14,114 bases of DNA from Vulcanimicrobiota bacterium. Its GTDB lineage: Bacteria; Vulcanimicrobiota; Vulcanimicrobiia; Vulcanimicrobiales; Vulcanimicrobiaceae. Both the position numbers and the translations under genes were made by a program. The stretch spans positions 1-14,114 of the forward strand of contig JAFAQW010000258.1 in the NCBI GenBank assembly GCA_019245995.1, in the 5' to 3' direction. The notes beneath the pieces were generated by a model. It was given only the letters and a program-made list of their open reading frames with translations, made no database searches and was not told the origin of the DNA. Of the stretch, positions 1 through 7,611 are shown in pieces; the stretch's first letter is position 1, and each line of letters begins with the position of its first letter.

Positions 1-1
1 C

Positions 2-277
2 GCGGCGTTGCAGCAGGGAATCACGAAGTTCGATTCGTCGTCGGGCGGCCTCGGCGGCTGTCCGTACGCGCCGGGCGCGACCGGCAACGTAGGAACGGAA
101 GACGTGCTCTACATGCTGCACCAGATGGGCATCGAGACGGGTATCGATTTGGACAAAGTGCGCATGGCATCGCGGTTTATCGCGACGGTGATCGATCACG
201 CGCTCACGAGCAAAGCGTTTCAGGCGATGGAGGCCGCCGACGGGGCCGGAAGGGTTAGCGCAACGCTAAAGGGATGA
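2..277 (+). CDS. mvaB: Hydroxymethylglutaryl-CoA lyase, C-terminal fragment
   Basis: This is the last 91 codons of a gene whose start lies before the window; the reading frame is open from base 2. The fragment carries the GGLGGCPYAPGATGN segment, which matches the HMG-CoA lyase active-site signature containing the catalytic cysteine, followed by the conserved TEDVLYMLHQMGIETGIDL stretch. The family cleaves HMG-CoA to acetyl-CoA and acetoacetate in leucine and ketone-body breakdown. It is a cytosolic TIM-barrel enzyme of the DRE-TIM metallolyase group, and the catalytic lid lies in this C-terminal part. The TGA stop at 275-277 lies inside the end of the convergent DUF3052 gene, a 23-bp tail-to-tail overlap. 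Without the N-terminal half a related aldolase-type lyase cannot be fully excluded, but the signature is specific. Confidence 0.88.
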   Translation, partial: AALQQGITKFDSSSGGLGGCPYAPGATGNVGTEDVLYMLHQMGIETGIDLDKVRMASRFIATVIDHALTSKAFQAMEAADGAGRVSATLKG

Positions 278-665
278 CGAAGCGCGTCGCGGTGTGCGAT
301 TCGCTGTATGCGCTGATCTTGTTGTCCACCAAGCCGGCGGCGACTCCGGTGGAACGCACCTCGGCGTCGGTCGGCGACGCGGTGCGGCCCTTCGGGTGAA
401 AGACCCAAAGCGCGCCCGATGCCTTGAGATGGACGGCCGCGCGCGCAATGCGCGCCAGATCTCGCGGCGCGTCGATGCGCAAAAAAATGATGTCGTAACG
501 CGTGCGTAACGACTGCGACGCCGCCTTCGCGAGGCGCGCGTTCAAGTTCATCGTGAACGTCTCTTCGTGGGAACCGACGAGTGCGACGTGGGCATCCGCC
601 ACGACGCCGAGCTTCTCGAAGAGCGAGCGCCCCGAGTAGTCTCGCTCCGCGCGCTCCCCGATCAT
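255..665 (-). CDS. DUF3052 family protein
   Basis: This 136-residue protein has no known function. It resembles the DUF3052 family over its full length: an N-terminal RDYSGRSLFEKLG segment (about 8-20), a Rossmann-like strand VALVG, a central strand RYDIIFLRI, the ALWVFHPKG segment (about 85-93), and AGLVDNKISAYSESHTATRFV (about 110-130), which is the most conserved part of the family. I place the start at the ATG at 665-663. It overlaps the TGA of the upstream glycosyltransferase gene as ATGA, a typical translational-coupling arrangement. A longer open frame continues upstream to about 1001, but that part is only antisense-frame sequence inside the glycosyltransferase gene. The family's fold hints at a methyltransferase-like domain, but no catalytic motif is evident. 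Confidence 0.85.
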   Translation of the reverse strand: MIGERAERDYSGRSLFEKLGVVADAHVALVGSHEETFTMNLNARLAKAASQSLRTRYDIIFLRIDAPRDLARIARAAVHLKASGALWVFHPKGRTASPTDAEVRSTGVAAGLVDNKISAYSESHTATRFVIPLALR

Positions 666-1804
666 ACCAAGCCCAGGTTCTTTGGTTTGGGTGGAATCTC
701 CGTGTAGGCCATCGGCCGATCCCACCAGTCGTGCCGGCGCGCGCGCAGCGTCGCGTCGTCGGCGGGAGGCGGAACGCGCGATCGTAAGACCGTTCCATAC
801 GCCTCGAGATAGCGGTCTGTCATGCGCTCCAGGCTGAACTCCTCTTCGACGCGCCGCCGGCACGCGTGCCGGTCCAATGCCGCAAGCGCCGGGACGTTGG
901 ACACCGCTTCGGCCACCGTGTCGCACAGGTAGCCCGTAGCGCCGTCCACGACGATCTCCGGCATCGAGCCCATGTTGGCCGCGAGCACCGGCGTGCCGCA
1001 TGCCATCGCTTCGATCGTCGTCAAACCGAAGCGCTCGGGGCGCGTCGTCATGTGGATTAGTCCCAGCGCGTTGGAGAGCAACTCGTTGCGGCCATCGCGC
1101 TCGACCGCGCCCAGAAACTGCACGCGGTCGCCGTCGATATGCGGCGCCACGTGCTCGCGAAAGTACGCCTCATCGTGCGGAATCGCCGCAATCTTGAGCC
1201 GCACGCCCGCGCGCTTCGCGATCTCGATGGCCAAGTGCGTTCCCTTCTCGGGATGGAAGCGCCCCAGAAAACACAGATACTCTCCGGGCCGCTCGCTGAA
1301 CGTGAACTGCTTCGGATCGATGCCGTTGTACGTCGTGGCGACGTAGTCCAAGCCGGGATCGCGGTCGGCGTCGGAGATCGAGCAGTAGAAGCTTCGCGAC
1401 GCGCCGGCATAGTATGCTGCCAGAATCTGCGGAGACGAGAATCCGTGAATCGTCGTGAGCATCGGCGGGGCGCTCGAGCTGAGCGCGTACGTCAACGGCT
1501 TCCAGTCGAGGTGGTTGTGAATCACGTCGAAGTCGCCCGCCCGCCGGAAGCACTCCCCGATGTGCAGTGCCGTGAACACCTCGCCGTTTAGCGCGGGATC
1601 CTCGTTGAGGCCGACCGGCACGACGGAGATCAACGTACCGTCGAAGTGCGAGTTGCCGGTGGCAAAGAGCGTCACGTCTAGCCCGCGCCGCCGCATGCCG
1701 TCCGCGACGTTAAAGGCCACTTGCTCCCACGGCCCATAGCCCGGCGGCGGCGCGGGCCACGAGATCGCGGCCAACACGGCGAGCCGGCGGCCGCGAAGAT
1801 CCAC
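662..1804 (-). CDS. Glycosyltransferase, GT4 family (GT-B fold)
   Basis: This 380-residue cytosolic or membrane-associated transferase probably moves a sugar from a nucleotide donor to an unknown acceptor. The N-terminal Rossmann domain starts with RLAVLAAISWPAPPPGYGPWEQ (about 7-28), where the glycine-rich loop follows the first strand, and contains DVIHNHLDW (about 93-101). The C-terminal donor domain has YNGID (159-163), FLGRFHPEKG (about 179-188) and PERFGLTTIEAMACGTPVLA. In that last segment E257 and E265 form the EX7E motif of retaining GT4 enzymes. The tail after residue 345 is proline-rich and polar. The start is GTG (1804-1802), just ahead of the first beta strand. The gene sits 30 bases after the amidohydrolase and overlaps the DUF3052 start by 4 bases, so it is likely in one transcript with both. 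Acceptor specificity cannot be read from the sequence. Confidence 0.88.
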   Translation of the reverse strand: MDLRGRRLAVLAAISWPAPPPGYGPWEQVAFNVADGMRRRGLDVTLFATGNSHFDGTLISVVPVGLNEDPALNGEVFTALHIGECFRRAGDFDVIHNHLDWKPLTYALSSSAPPMLTTIHGFSSPQILAAYYAGASRSFYCSISDADRDPGLDYVATTYNGIDPKQFTFSERPGEYLCFLGRFHPEKGTHLAIEIAKRAGVRLKIAAIPHDEAYFREHVAPHIDGDRVQFLGAVERDGRNELLSNALGLIHMTTRPERFGLTTIEAMACGTPVLAANMGSMPEIVVDGATGYLCDTVAEAVSNVPALAALDRHACRRRVEEEFSLERMTDRYLEAYGTVLRSRVPPPADDATLRARRHDWWDRPMAYTEIPPKPKNLGLV

Positions 1805-1834
1805 GTTAGCGACGGCGCGTGGTCCGCATGGGAG

Positions 1835-2983
1835 TCACTGGATCGCGCCGCCCTTGAGCACGAGTTGCGGCTCGCGTAGCGCGCGGAGATCCTCTCCGGC
1901 GTCGCGCCGCAACAGCAGCAGATCGCCGGGCTCGCCCACCGCGAGAACGCCGCGGTGCAGTCCGACGAGCTCGGCGGCGACGCTCGTCGCCGCGTGCAGC
2001 GCCTGCTGCGCCGTCATCCCGAGCAGCGACGACATCAGTTCCACCTCGTGCGCGTAATCCTCGTGATAGTTGTAGGGGGTTCCGGCGTCGGAACCGCCCG
2101 CAAAACGCACGCCGCTTTCATACGCGCGCCGAAGGTTCGTCACCATCACCTCGCCTAAGGCGCGCGCCTTTTCTGCAACGAACGGCGGCTGCGTGCCGTC
2201 CTCCAAATGAGCCAGAATGCACGTCGGCGCGCTCAGCGTGGGGACCAAGTAGCCCTGCTGCTCTCGGAGCAGCGCGATGCCGTCGTCGTCCAGCAGCGTT
2301 CCGTGCTCCACCGAGTCGACGCCGGCGCGGAGCGCGTTCTTGATGCCTTCCGCGCCGATGGCGTGGGCCGCGGCGCGCAATCCATGACGGTGCGCTTCGT
2401 CAATTGCCGCTTCGAGCTCGTCCGGCGTCAGCTGCGCGATGCCGGGAACGGCGCCTTTGGTCAGCACGCCGCCCGTCGCGATCAATTTGATGCAATCCGC
2501 GCCCGCCCAGAGTTGCTCGCGCACCGCCTTGCGCGCGTCCCACGGCGAATCGACGGCGCGGCCAATCGGCCAGCCGTGGCCCCCCGTCATGCACAGAACG
2601 GCTCCAGCGACGCGCATTCGAGGACCGGGAATCCGTCCTTCTTCGACGGCGTCGCGAACGTCGGCGGCGATGCGATTGGAGCTGCCGAGGTCGCGAATCG
2701 TCGTGACGCCCGCCTTGATCGACTTGCGCGCGTTCTCGACGGCGCGCAATAGCCGCTGCGATGGCGTCGTTGCGGCGATCATTCCCATGAGATCGGGCTC
2801 ACCGCTGCCCTCGAGATGCGCGTGCGCGTTCACTAAGCCGGGCGTGACGCATGGGGATTCCAGGTCGCGGTCGCCGCCGGCGGCGCGGATCTCCGCAACG
2901 GCGCCGTTTGCAATCACGACGTCGACGTTGCGTCTGGGCGGCTCCAGCGTGCCGTCGTAAAGGACTCCGGCGCGGACGATCAT
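1835..2983 (-). CDS. Metal-dependent amidohydrolase (imidazolonepropionase-like)
   Basis: This 382-residue enzyme of the amidohydrolase superfamily is probably cytosolic, as no signal peptide is seen. All expected metal-site residues are visible: HAH (H54, H56) after the first barrel strand, the bridging lysine K166 in CIKLIATGG, H207 in AAAHA, H227 in VEHG and D299 in GSDAG. These indicate a binuclear centre with a carbamylated lysine. The N-terminal strand-rich region and the C-terminal GEPGDLLLL form the usual composite beta-sandwich. Relatives include imidazolonepropionase-like enzymes, prolidase-type dipeptidases that accept amino-acid amides, and some organophosphate or mycotoxin hydrolases, so the substrate cannot be named. 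The start is ATG 2983-2981. The gene lies 35 bases after the marC-like gene and 30 bases before the glycosyltransferase, in the same orientation. Confidence 0.88.
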   Translation of the reverse strand: MIVRAGVLYDGTLEPPRRNVDVVIANGAVAEIRAAGGDRDLESPCVTPGLVNAHAHLEGSGEPDLMGMIAATTPSQRLLRAVENARKSIKAGVTTIRDLGSSNRIAADVRDAVEEGRIPGPRMRVAGAVLCMTGGHGWPIGRAVDSPWDARKAVREQLWAGADCIKLIATGGVLTKGAVPGIAQLTPDELEAAIDEAHRHGLRAAAHAIGAEGIKNALRAGVDSVEHGTLLDDDGIALLREQQGYLVPTLSAPTCILAHLEDGTQPPFVAEKARALGEVMVTNLRRAYESGVRFAGGSDAGTPYNYHEDYAHEVELMSSLLGMTAQQALHAATSVAAELVGLHRGVLAVGEPGDLLLLRRDAGEDLRALREPQLVLKGGAIQ

Positions 2984-3018
2984 CGGGCTCTATTCGGACG
3001 AAACGCAAGCGCGGCCCT

Positions 3019-3621
3019 TTAGTGAATGCGAAGGTTGGTAAGGCTCGCGACACCGTTGACGATCAGTTGCACGGCAATGGCCGCCACGATGATGCCGACG
3101 ATACGCCCCACGGCGTCCACGCCCGTCGGTCCGAACCAGCGCGTCAGTGTCTCCGCGCCACGCATGAACAGAAACGTTATCGCGACGACGACCAAGGCGA
3201 CGATCGCAAAGATCCCGCCGTTGAGCATTTCGTGACCGGGCGACGGGTTGACGAGCGCCACGGAGGCGGTGAGCGCGCCGGGCCCCGTAATGATCGGGAT
3301 GCCGAGCGGGAAGACCGCCGGGTCCTTGAGCGGCGCGGCCTTCGCGCTGTCGGCGGTCTGGCGATCGGTCTTCTCCGCAAAGACCATGTCGAAGCCCACT
3401 TTGAGCAACAGCAAACCGCCGGCAATTTTGAAGGCTCCCATCTCTACGCCGAGCGCTTTCAGCAATGCCTCTCCCACGAACGCGAACCCGATCAGCGCCG
3501 TGGCCGCTACCACGGAAGCCCGCAGCGCGATGTCCGCCTGATCGCGCGGCGAACGTCCCTCGGTCAACGTGGCGAACGCCGCCGCCGCTTCGATCGGATT
3601 GAGCATGGCGATCAACGTCAC
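3019..3621 (-). CDS. MarC-family integral membrane protein
   Basis: This roughly 200-residue membrane protein is of the MarC/UPF0056 type, with about six hydrophobic segments. Recognisable family sequence includes LIAMLNPIEAAAAFATLTEG near the N terminus, KIAGGLLLLKVGFDMVF, the FPLGIPIITGPGALTASVAL segment in the middle, and a C-terminal RIVGIIVAAIAVQLIVNGV. The transported substrate of the family is not established. The start shown is GTG (3621-3619), but it begins inside the first hydrophobic helix. In-frame codons further upstream read LLSGQFAEAFYVFVTL, which would complete that helix. A CTG at 3657-3655, overlapping the purK stop, may therefore be the true start and would give about 212 residues. 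The gene probably belongs to the purEK transcript. Confidence 0.85.
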   Translation of the reverse strand: MTLIAMLNPIEAAAAFATLTEGRSPRDQADIALRASVVAATALIGFAFVGEALLKALGVEMGAFKIAGGLLLLKVGFDMVFAEKTDRQTADSAKAAPLKDPAVFPLGIPIITGPGALTASVALVNPSPGHEMLNGGIFAIVALVVVAITFLFMRGAETLTRWFGPTGVDAVGRIVGIIVAAIAVQLIVNGVASLTNLRIH

Positions 3622-3653
3622 GAAGACGTAGAACGCCTCCGCGAACTGGCCGC

Positions 3654-4796
3654 TCAGCAGGGCGACCAGGAGAGTTTGCGGTGCGCGGCCTCCGCGCGCG
3701 CGATGGCGACGTCGTCCACCTCGCCGTCGAGCAGCATCGTGAAGTGTCCCATCTTCCTTCGAGCGACGGCGTGGCGTTTGCCGTACACGTGCAACACGAT
3801 TGAGGGATCTTCCAACAGCTCCGACACTCCCGCGAGACGATCGCCCGCGCCCGTGCCGAGGATGTTCATCATGATCGCGTTGGCGAGCAGCCGCGGACGC
3901 GACAACGGCAGATGGCAGATCGCGCGGACGTGCTGCTCGTACTGCGAGCAGGGGGTTGCGTCGATCGTATAATGCCCGCTGTTGTGTGGGCGCGGCGCTA
4001 TCTCGTTGAGGAGCAACTCGCCGTCATGCGACACGAAGAATTCGGTGCAAAACGTCCCCACGATGCCGAGGCCACGACCGACGCGTTGCGCGTACTCCTG
4101 CGAGCGCTCCGTGAGCGTGGAAGCGACGCGCGCGGGCGCGATCGTTCGAACGAGGATGCCGCGATCGTGCGCGTTTTCGGCGACGGGATAGGCCACGATC
4201 TCGCCGTCGCTGCTGCGCGTCGCGATCACGCTGATCTCCGCAGCCAGCGCGACGTGACGCTCGAAGATCGACTCCGCGCCGCCGGAAGCGGCAAACGCAT
4301 CTTTCGCCTCCGCCGGCGAGCTGACGCGCCACTGGCCTTTGCCGTCGTACCCGCCGTGCGCGAGCTTCACGATCGCCGGGAAGCCGATCGCGCGCGATGC
4401 CTCCTGCAGCTCTTCCAACGACCGCACCGCGGCGAAGCGCGTCGTTGGTATGCCTGCCGAGTTGGCAAACTCTTTCTCCCGCACGCGATGTTGCGTGATC
4501 GCGAGAACGCTGCTCGCGGGCGACACGCGATGCCCGAGAGCTTCGAGGTGCCGAACCGACGCGATGTCGATGTTTTCGAACTCGTACGTGATGACGTCGC
4601 TGCGCCGCCCGAGCTCGGCGATGGCGTCAAGATCGCCGTACGCCGCTACGATCTGTTCGTCGGCGACTTGCCCACAGGGCGAATGTTCCTGCGGGTCGAG
4701 CGTGACGACGTAGTATCCCATGCGCTTGGCGTCGAGCGCAAACATGCGACCCAACTGGCCGCCGCCGATGACGCCGATGGTCTCGACCGGGTTCAA
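3654..4796 (-). CDS. purK: N5-carboxyaminoimidazole ribonucleotide synthase
   Basis: PurK is an ATP-grasp enzyme of de novo purine synthesis. It uses ATP and bicarbonate to convert AIR to N5-CAIR, which PurE then rearranges. The 380-residue length is typical. Motifs in order are GGGQLG (11-16) for the N-terminal nucleotide-binding fold, YEFEN (71-75), the ATP-grasp loop HGGYDGKGQ (147-155), the metal/ATP segment NEIAPRPHNSGH (264-275), and KMGH (348-351) near the C terminus. The start is TTG (4796-4794), overlapping the purE TGA by 4 bases (TTGA), so translation is probably coupled to purE. An ATG is absent at this point, but the N-terminal strand ETIGVIGGG follows immediately, which supports the choice. 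The stop overlaps a possible CTG start of the marC-like gene. Confidence 0.95.
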   Translation of the reverse strand: MNPVETIGVIGGGQLGRMFALDAKRMGYYVVTLDPQEHSPCGQVADEQIVAAYGDLDAIAELGRRSDVITYEFENIDIASVRHLEALGHRVSPASSVLAITQHRVREKEFANSAGIPTTRFAAVRSLEELQEASRAIGFPAIVKLAHGGYDGKGQWRVSSPAEAKDAFAASGGAESIFERHVALAAEISVIATRSSDGEIVAYPVAENAHDRGILVRTIAPARVASTLTERSQEYAQRVGRGLGIVGTFCTEFFVSHDGELLLNEIAPRPHNSGHYTIDATPCSQYEQHVRAICHLPLSRPRLLANAIMMNILGTGAGDRLAGVSELLEDPSIVLHVYGKRHAVARRKMGHFTMLLDGEVDDVAIARAEAAHRKLSWSPC

Positions 4797-5278
4797 TCCA
4801 GTCGGCTATTGGCTGCGCTGTCGTGCATGCGCGCGACGTACGCGGCCAAGCGTTCCGCGACGCCGGGGTCCGCGAGCGCCACGATTCGCGCGGCAAACAA
4901 TGCCGCGTTGACCGCACCACCGATGGCCATCGTCGCCACGGGAACGCCGGGCGGCATTTGCGCGATCGAGAGCAGCGAATCGAAGCCACTTGCCCGCGAC
5001 GGCACGGGGACGCCGATGACGGGCAGCAGCGTCTTCGCCGCGGTCATGCCGGGCAAGTGCGCCGCGCCCCCGGCACCGGCGATGATCGCCGCCAAGCCGC
5101 GCGATGCAGCAGAGGCGGCATATTCAAACATCTCGTCGGGCATTCGATGCGCCGAGACGACGCTAACCTCGCACGGGATTCCGAGCTCATCCAGTGTGGC
5201 GCGCGCGGGAGACATCGTCTCCCAGTCCGAGCTGCTGCCCATGATGATACCGATCGCGGGTTTTCTCGCTTGCGCCAC
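4793..5278 (-). CDS. purE: N5-carboxyaminoimidazole ribonucleotide mutase
   Basis: This is a class I PurE of 161 residues, which converts N5-CAIR to CAIR in the purine pathway as a cytosolic octamer. Visible family motifs are IGIIMGSSSDW (about 9-19, phosphate-binding), SAHRMPD (42-48) with the catalytic histidine, AGAGGAAHLPGM (67-78) and GVPVATMAIGGAVNAA (111-126). I chose GTG 5278-5276, which gives MAQARKPAIG just ahead of the first strand. The frame stays open to ATG codons near 5362, but those would add about 28 unconserved residues and run into the divergent hydrolase gene that starts at 5337. No good ribosome-binding site precedes the GTG, so the start is the least certain part. The gene is followed by purK with a 4-base overlap. 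Confidence 0.94.
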   Translation of the reverse strand: MAQARKPAIGIIMGSSSDWETMSPARATLDELGIPCEVSVVSAHRMPDEMFEYAASAASRGLAAIIAGAGGAAHLPGMTAAKTLLPVIGVPVPSRASGFDSLLSIAQMPPGVPVATMAIGGAVNAALFAARIVALADPGVAERLAAYVARMHDSAANSRLD

Positions 5279-5283
5279 GCTGC

Positions 5284-5299
5284 GGCGGTTCGAGCCGCC
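5284..5299. promoter_or_regulatory. Near-palindrome between divergent purE and hydrolase genes
   Basis: The 58-base gap between the purE GTG and the hydrolase ATG contains GGCGGTTCGAGCCGCC. This is a 5-bp inverted repeat (GGCGG/CCGCC) whose 6-base centre is itself almost palindromic. It sits where an operator for two divergent promoters would be expected. I see no convincing -35/-10 pair on either strand, so a regulatory role is only suggested. It could also be a chance GC-rich hairpin. Confidence 0.25.
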
Positions 5300-5336
5300 A
5301 TCGAGGTTGTCATGCTCGGCGCGCGAAGGATGATTT

Positions 5337-6506
5337 ATGGCGCGATTCTTGTTCGGCATCAACTACTGGCCGCGGCGCAGCGCGATGTACATGTGGCAGC
5401 GATTCGACATTCGCGAGATCGCGGAAGATCTGAGCCATATCAAAGACCTAGGCCTCGATGTCGTGCGATTCTTCCTCATGTGGGAAGCGTTTCAGCCGGA
5501 CCCGACGCATATGGATGGCGGCGCGCTGCGCAATTTCGACGCCGTGATGGACGCCGCCGCAGAGGTTGGGCTCAAAGCCATGCCGACGCTCTTTTGCGGT
5601 CACATGAGCGGCGTGAACTGGCTGCCCGGGTGGACGTTGGAACGCGAAAGCGCGCAGGGGCGTTTTCGCACGATTTCCAACGGCGTGGCGCTCGACCGCT
5701 CCATCGGCGATTTTTACGCCGATCCGGAGCTCGTGCGCGCCCAACTGTTATTCGCCCGGCGCGTCGGCGAACGGGCGCGCGCGCATCCGGCGCTCTTCGC
5801 ATGGGACGTCGGCAACGAATTTTCCAACCTTCGCCTGCCGCAGCGCCCTCAGGACGCAGCGGAGTGGAGCCGCCGCTTGAGCGAAACCCTGCTCGAAGCA
5901 TCGGGCGCGCCCGCCACCGGGGGAATGCACGGCGAGGACCTGGAGCAAGACCGGCGATTGCGTCCCTCGAGCATTGCCGCGGAGTGGCCGTTTGCGACGA
6001 TGCACGGCTATTCCGTGTACAGCAAGTTCTCGCGGGGCCGGCTCGATGCCGACGTCGTGCCGTTTCTCTGCCAACTGCAACAGTCGTTTAGCGGAAAGGC
6101 CGTGCTCTTTAGCGAGTTCGGTAATCCGCAATGCCCGCCCGGAGTCACCCGCATTGACGGCTTCGCCTGTCTCGACGAAGAGGAGATGGAGCAATATGGC
6201 TCGGCGGTGATCCAGCGGTTGCAATCCCGAGGCGCGCTCGGCGCATTTTGGTGGTGCTGGACAGACTACGATCCGGCGCTCGCCGGCGTACCGCCATTCG
6301 ATCGCGCGCCGCACGAGCTGCGCTTCGGCATCGTGCGGAGCGACGGCACGCGCAAGCCTATCGCGCTCACCTTGCAAAAGGCGGCGGCAGACGCGCCGGA
6401 CGTGGTCTCGACGCCGGCGCCCATCGCCGACGAAAACGAGTACTTCGCGGGACTTCCGCGCAGCATCGAACGCGAATATCGCACGTATTGCGAGACGCAT
6501 GCCTAA
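5337..6506 (+). CDS. Glycoside hydrolase-like protein, clan GH-A (GH5-type)
   Basis: This 389-residue (beta/alpha)8-barrel protein resembles GH5-type and mannanase-like enzymes. The N-terminal part FLFGINYWP...AMYMW (4-20) and DVVRFFLMWEAFQP (41-54) are typical of the first barrel strands. WDVGNE ends in E161, the likely acid/base, and LFSEFGNP carries E260, the likely nucleophile; HGY at 223-225 lies in the barrel between them. GAFWWCWTDYD (302-312) fits the last strand. There is no signal peptide, so the enzyme is predicted to be cytosolic, which is unusual for polysaccharide degraders and points to a small or intracellular substrate. The start ATG has a good Shine-Dalgarno (GAAGGA, 6-base spacer). 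The stop overlaps the dehydrogenase start by 8 bases. The substrate is unknown. Confidence 0.82.
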   Translation: MARFLFGINYWPRRSAMYMWQRFDIREIAEDLSHIKDLGLDVVRFFLMWEAFQPDPTHMDGGALRNFDAVMDAAAEVGLKAMPTLFCGHMSGVNWLPGWTLERESAQGRFRTISNGVALDRSIGDFYADPELVRAQLLFARRVGERARAHPALFAWDVGNEFSNLRLPQRPQDAAEWSRRLSETLLEASGAPATGGMHGEDLEQDRRLRPSSIAAEWPFATMHGYSVYSKFSRGRLDADVVPFLCQLQQSFSGKAVLFSEFGNPQCPPGVTRIDGFACLDEEEMEQYGSAVIQRLQSRGALGAFWWCWTDYDPALAGVPPFDRAPHELRFGIVRSDGTRKPIALTLQKAAADAPDVVSTPAPIADENEYFAGLPRSIEREYRTYCETHA

Positions 6507-7611
6507 GGGGAATTCCGCGGCAGCGGCGCCGCGCACGATGATCGTGACCGGCGCGAGCTCCGGCATCGGCGAAGCGCTGACGCGGGCCGCGGCCGCGCGC
6601 GGTTATCGCGTCGTCGCCGTCGCGCGGCGCGTCGAACGCCTGGAAGCGTTGCGCGCCTCCATCACGGATGGCGGCGGAAGATGCATCACAGTGGCCGCCG
6701 ACGTCACCGCGCCCGAGAGCGCCGCTCGAATCGTGGACGCGGCGCTGCGCGACTTCGGCCGGATCGACGTCGTGGTCAACAACGCCGGCGGCGGCACGAC
6801 GGGCGCGCTGCTGGAACAGAGCGACGCGCAACTCGACGCGCAGTGGCGGCTCAACGTCGTCGCGCCGCTGCGCCTGGCGCGGGCCGCACTGGCGTCGCTC
6901 GAACCCGTGCGGGGTGTCCTGGTCTTCGTCGGTTCGGGCAGCGCGCGCATCCCGTTGCCGCAATGGGGCGCGTATGCGAGCGCGAAGGCCGCAATCCGCG
7001 CGGCCGCCATTCAGCTGCGGCGCGAGCTGCGCCCGCGCGGCATCGCCGTCACGTACGTCGATCCGGGACTCGTCGCGACGGAGTTTCATTCCGCGATGGG
7101 AATCCGCCGTCCGAACGGAATCGTGCCCACCGCGCCCGACCGCGTCGCGCGGGCGATTTTGCGCGGCATCGAGCGTCGTCGCGCGGTCGTCAACGCGACG
7201 CCGCTACAGAGTCTGGGAACGCTTCTCGGCGAGTTTGCGGGGACGCTCGCCGACCCACTCATCCGTGCCCGCTTCGCTCCCCGCCCCGTTGCCACAGCGT
7301 ACGAGGAGCCAATTCCCCCGTGTCACCCTGAGCTTGTCGAAGGGCGACACAGCCACACACCGTCAATGGAAGCGGCGCTCGAACCGCTCGCCCGTCGGAT
7401 GGAACGCGTGAAGCTGCCGCAATCGTTTTTGCGCGAAGCGCTCGTTGCCGACCAGACGTTAGAATTCAATGCGCTCGCAATGCGTTGGGCGGGGATGCCG
7501 AACAAGAACGAACGGGCGGCGTTGCGCGAGGCGCTGGATGCGCTCGCGGCGGCGGGCTATTTGCAGCCTTTGGAGGACGAGAAGTGGCAGGTTCTACGAT
7601 CGGCGCAGTGA
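6499..7611 (+). CDS. Short-chain dehydrogenase/reductase with C-terminal tail
   Basis: This is a classical SDR Rossmann oxidoreductase: cofactor loop TGASSGIG (17-24), D68, NNAGG (94-98), a likely catalytic N119, S146, Y159 and K163 (YASAK), and PGLVAT (189-194). R43 and R44 after the second strand favour NADP(H). The SDR core ends near residue 270. A 100-residue extension follows, bringing the protein to 370, longer than the usual 250-280. Residues 275-284 (CHPELVEGRH) are the in-frame translation of a dispersed palindromic repeat at 7321-7350. From M290 the tail is alpha-helical and charged and resembles no domain I recognise. It could originally have been a separate small gene starting at 7366. 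The start overlaps the hydrolase stop, so the two genes are probably co-transcribed. The substrate is unknown. Confidence 0.88.
   Translation: MPKGNSAAAAPRTMIVTGASSGIGEALTRAAAARGYRVVAVARRVERLEALRASITDGGGRCITVAADVTAPESAARIVDAALRDFGRIDVVVNNAGGGTTGALLEQSDAQLDAQWRLNVVAPLRLARAALASLEPVRGVLVFVGSGSARIPLPQWGAYASAKAAIRAAAIQLRRELRPRGIAVTYVDPGLVATEFHSAMGIRRPNGIVPTAPDRVARAILRGIERRRAVVNATPLQSLGTLLGEFAGTLADPLIRARFAPRPVATAYEEPIPPCHPELVEGRHSHTPSMEAALEPLARRMERVKLPQSFLREALVADQTLEFNALAMRWAGMPNKNERAALREALDALAAAGYLQPLEDEKWQVLRSAQ
7321..7350. repeat. Dispersed palindromic repeat inside the SDR gene
   Basis: The 30 bases begin TGTCACCCTGAGCTTGTCGA and end in AGGGCGACAC. The arms TGTCACCCT and AGGGCGACA pair over 9 positions with one mismatch and can form a hairpin. 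A related copy begins at 12059. I recognise this type as a REP-like element seen in many GC-rich bacterial genomes, usually between genes. Here it is read in frame and encodes CHPELVEGRH. Confidence 0.7.

Noticed and set aside
666..1001. Upstream extension of the DUF3052 frame
   Set aside because: It lies within the glycosyltransferase gene in another frame. The conserved DUF3052 sequence begins only after the ATG at 665, which shows a clean ATGA overlap.
3912..5333. 473-codon plus-strand frame opposite purK and purE
   Set aside because: It is an antisense frame kept open by high GC. It is rich in Arg, Ala and Asp, and the opposite strand encodes two well-conserved enzymes.
5279..5362. Longer purE start at the ATG codons near 5362
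   Set aside because: The extra 28 residues are not typical of PurE and would overlap the divergent hydrolase gene, which has a good ribosome-binding site.
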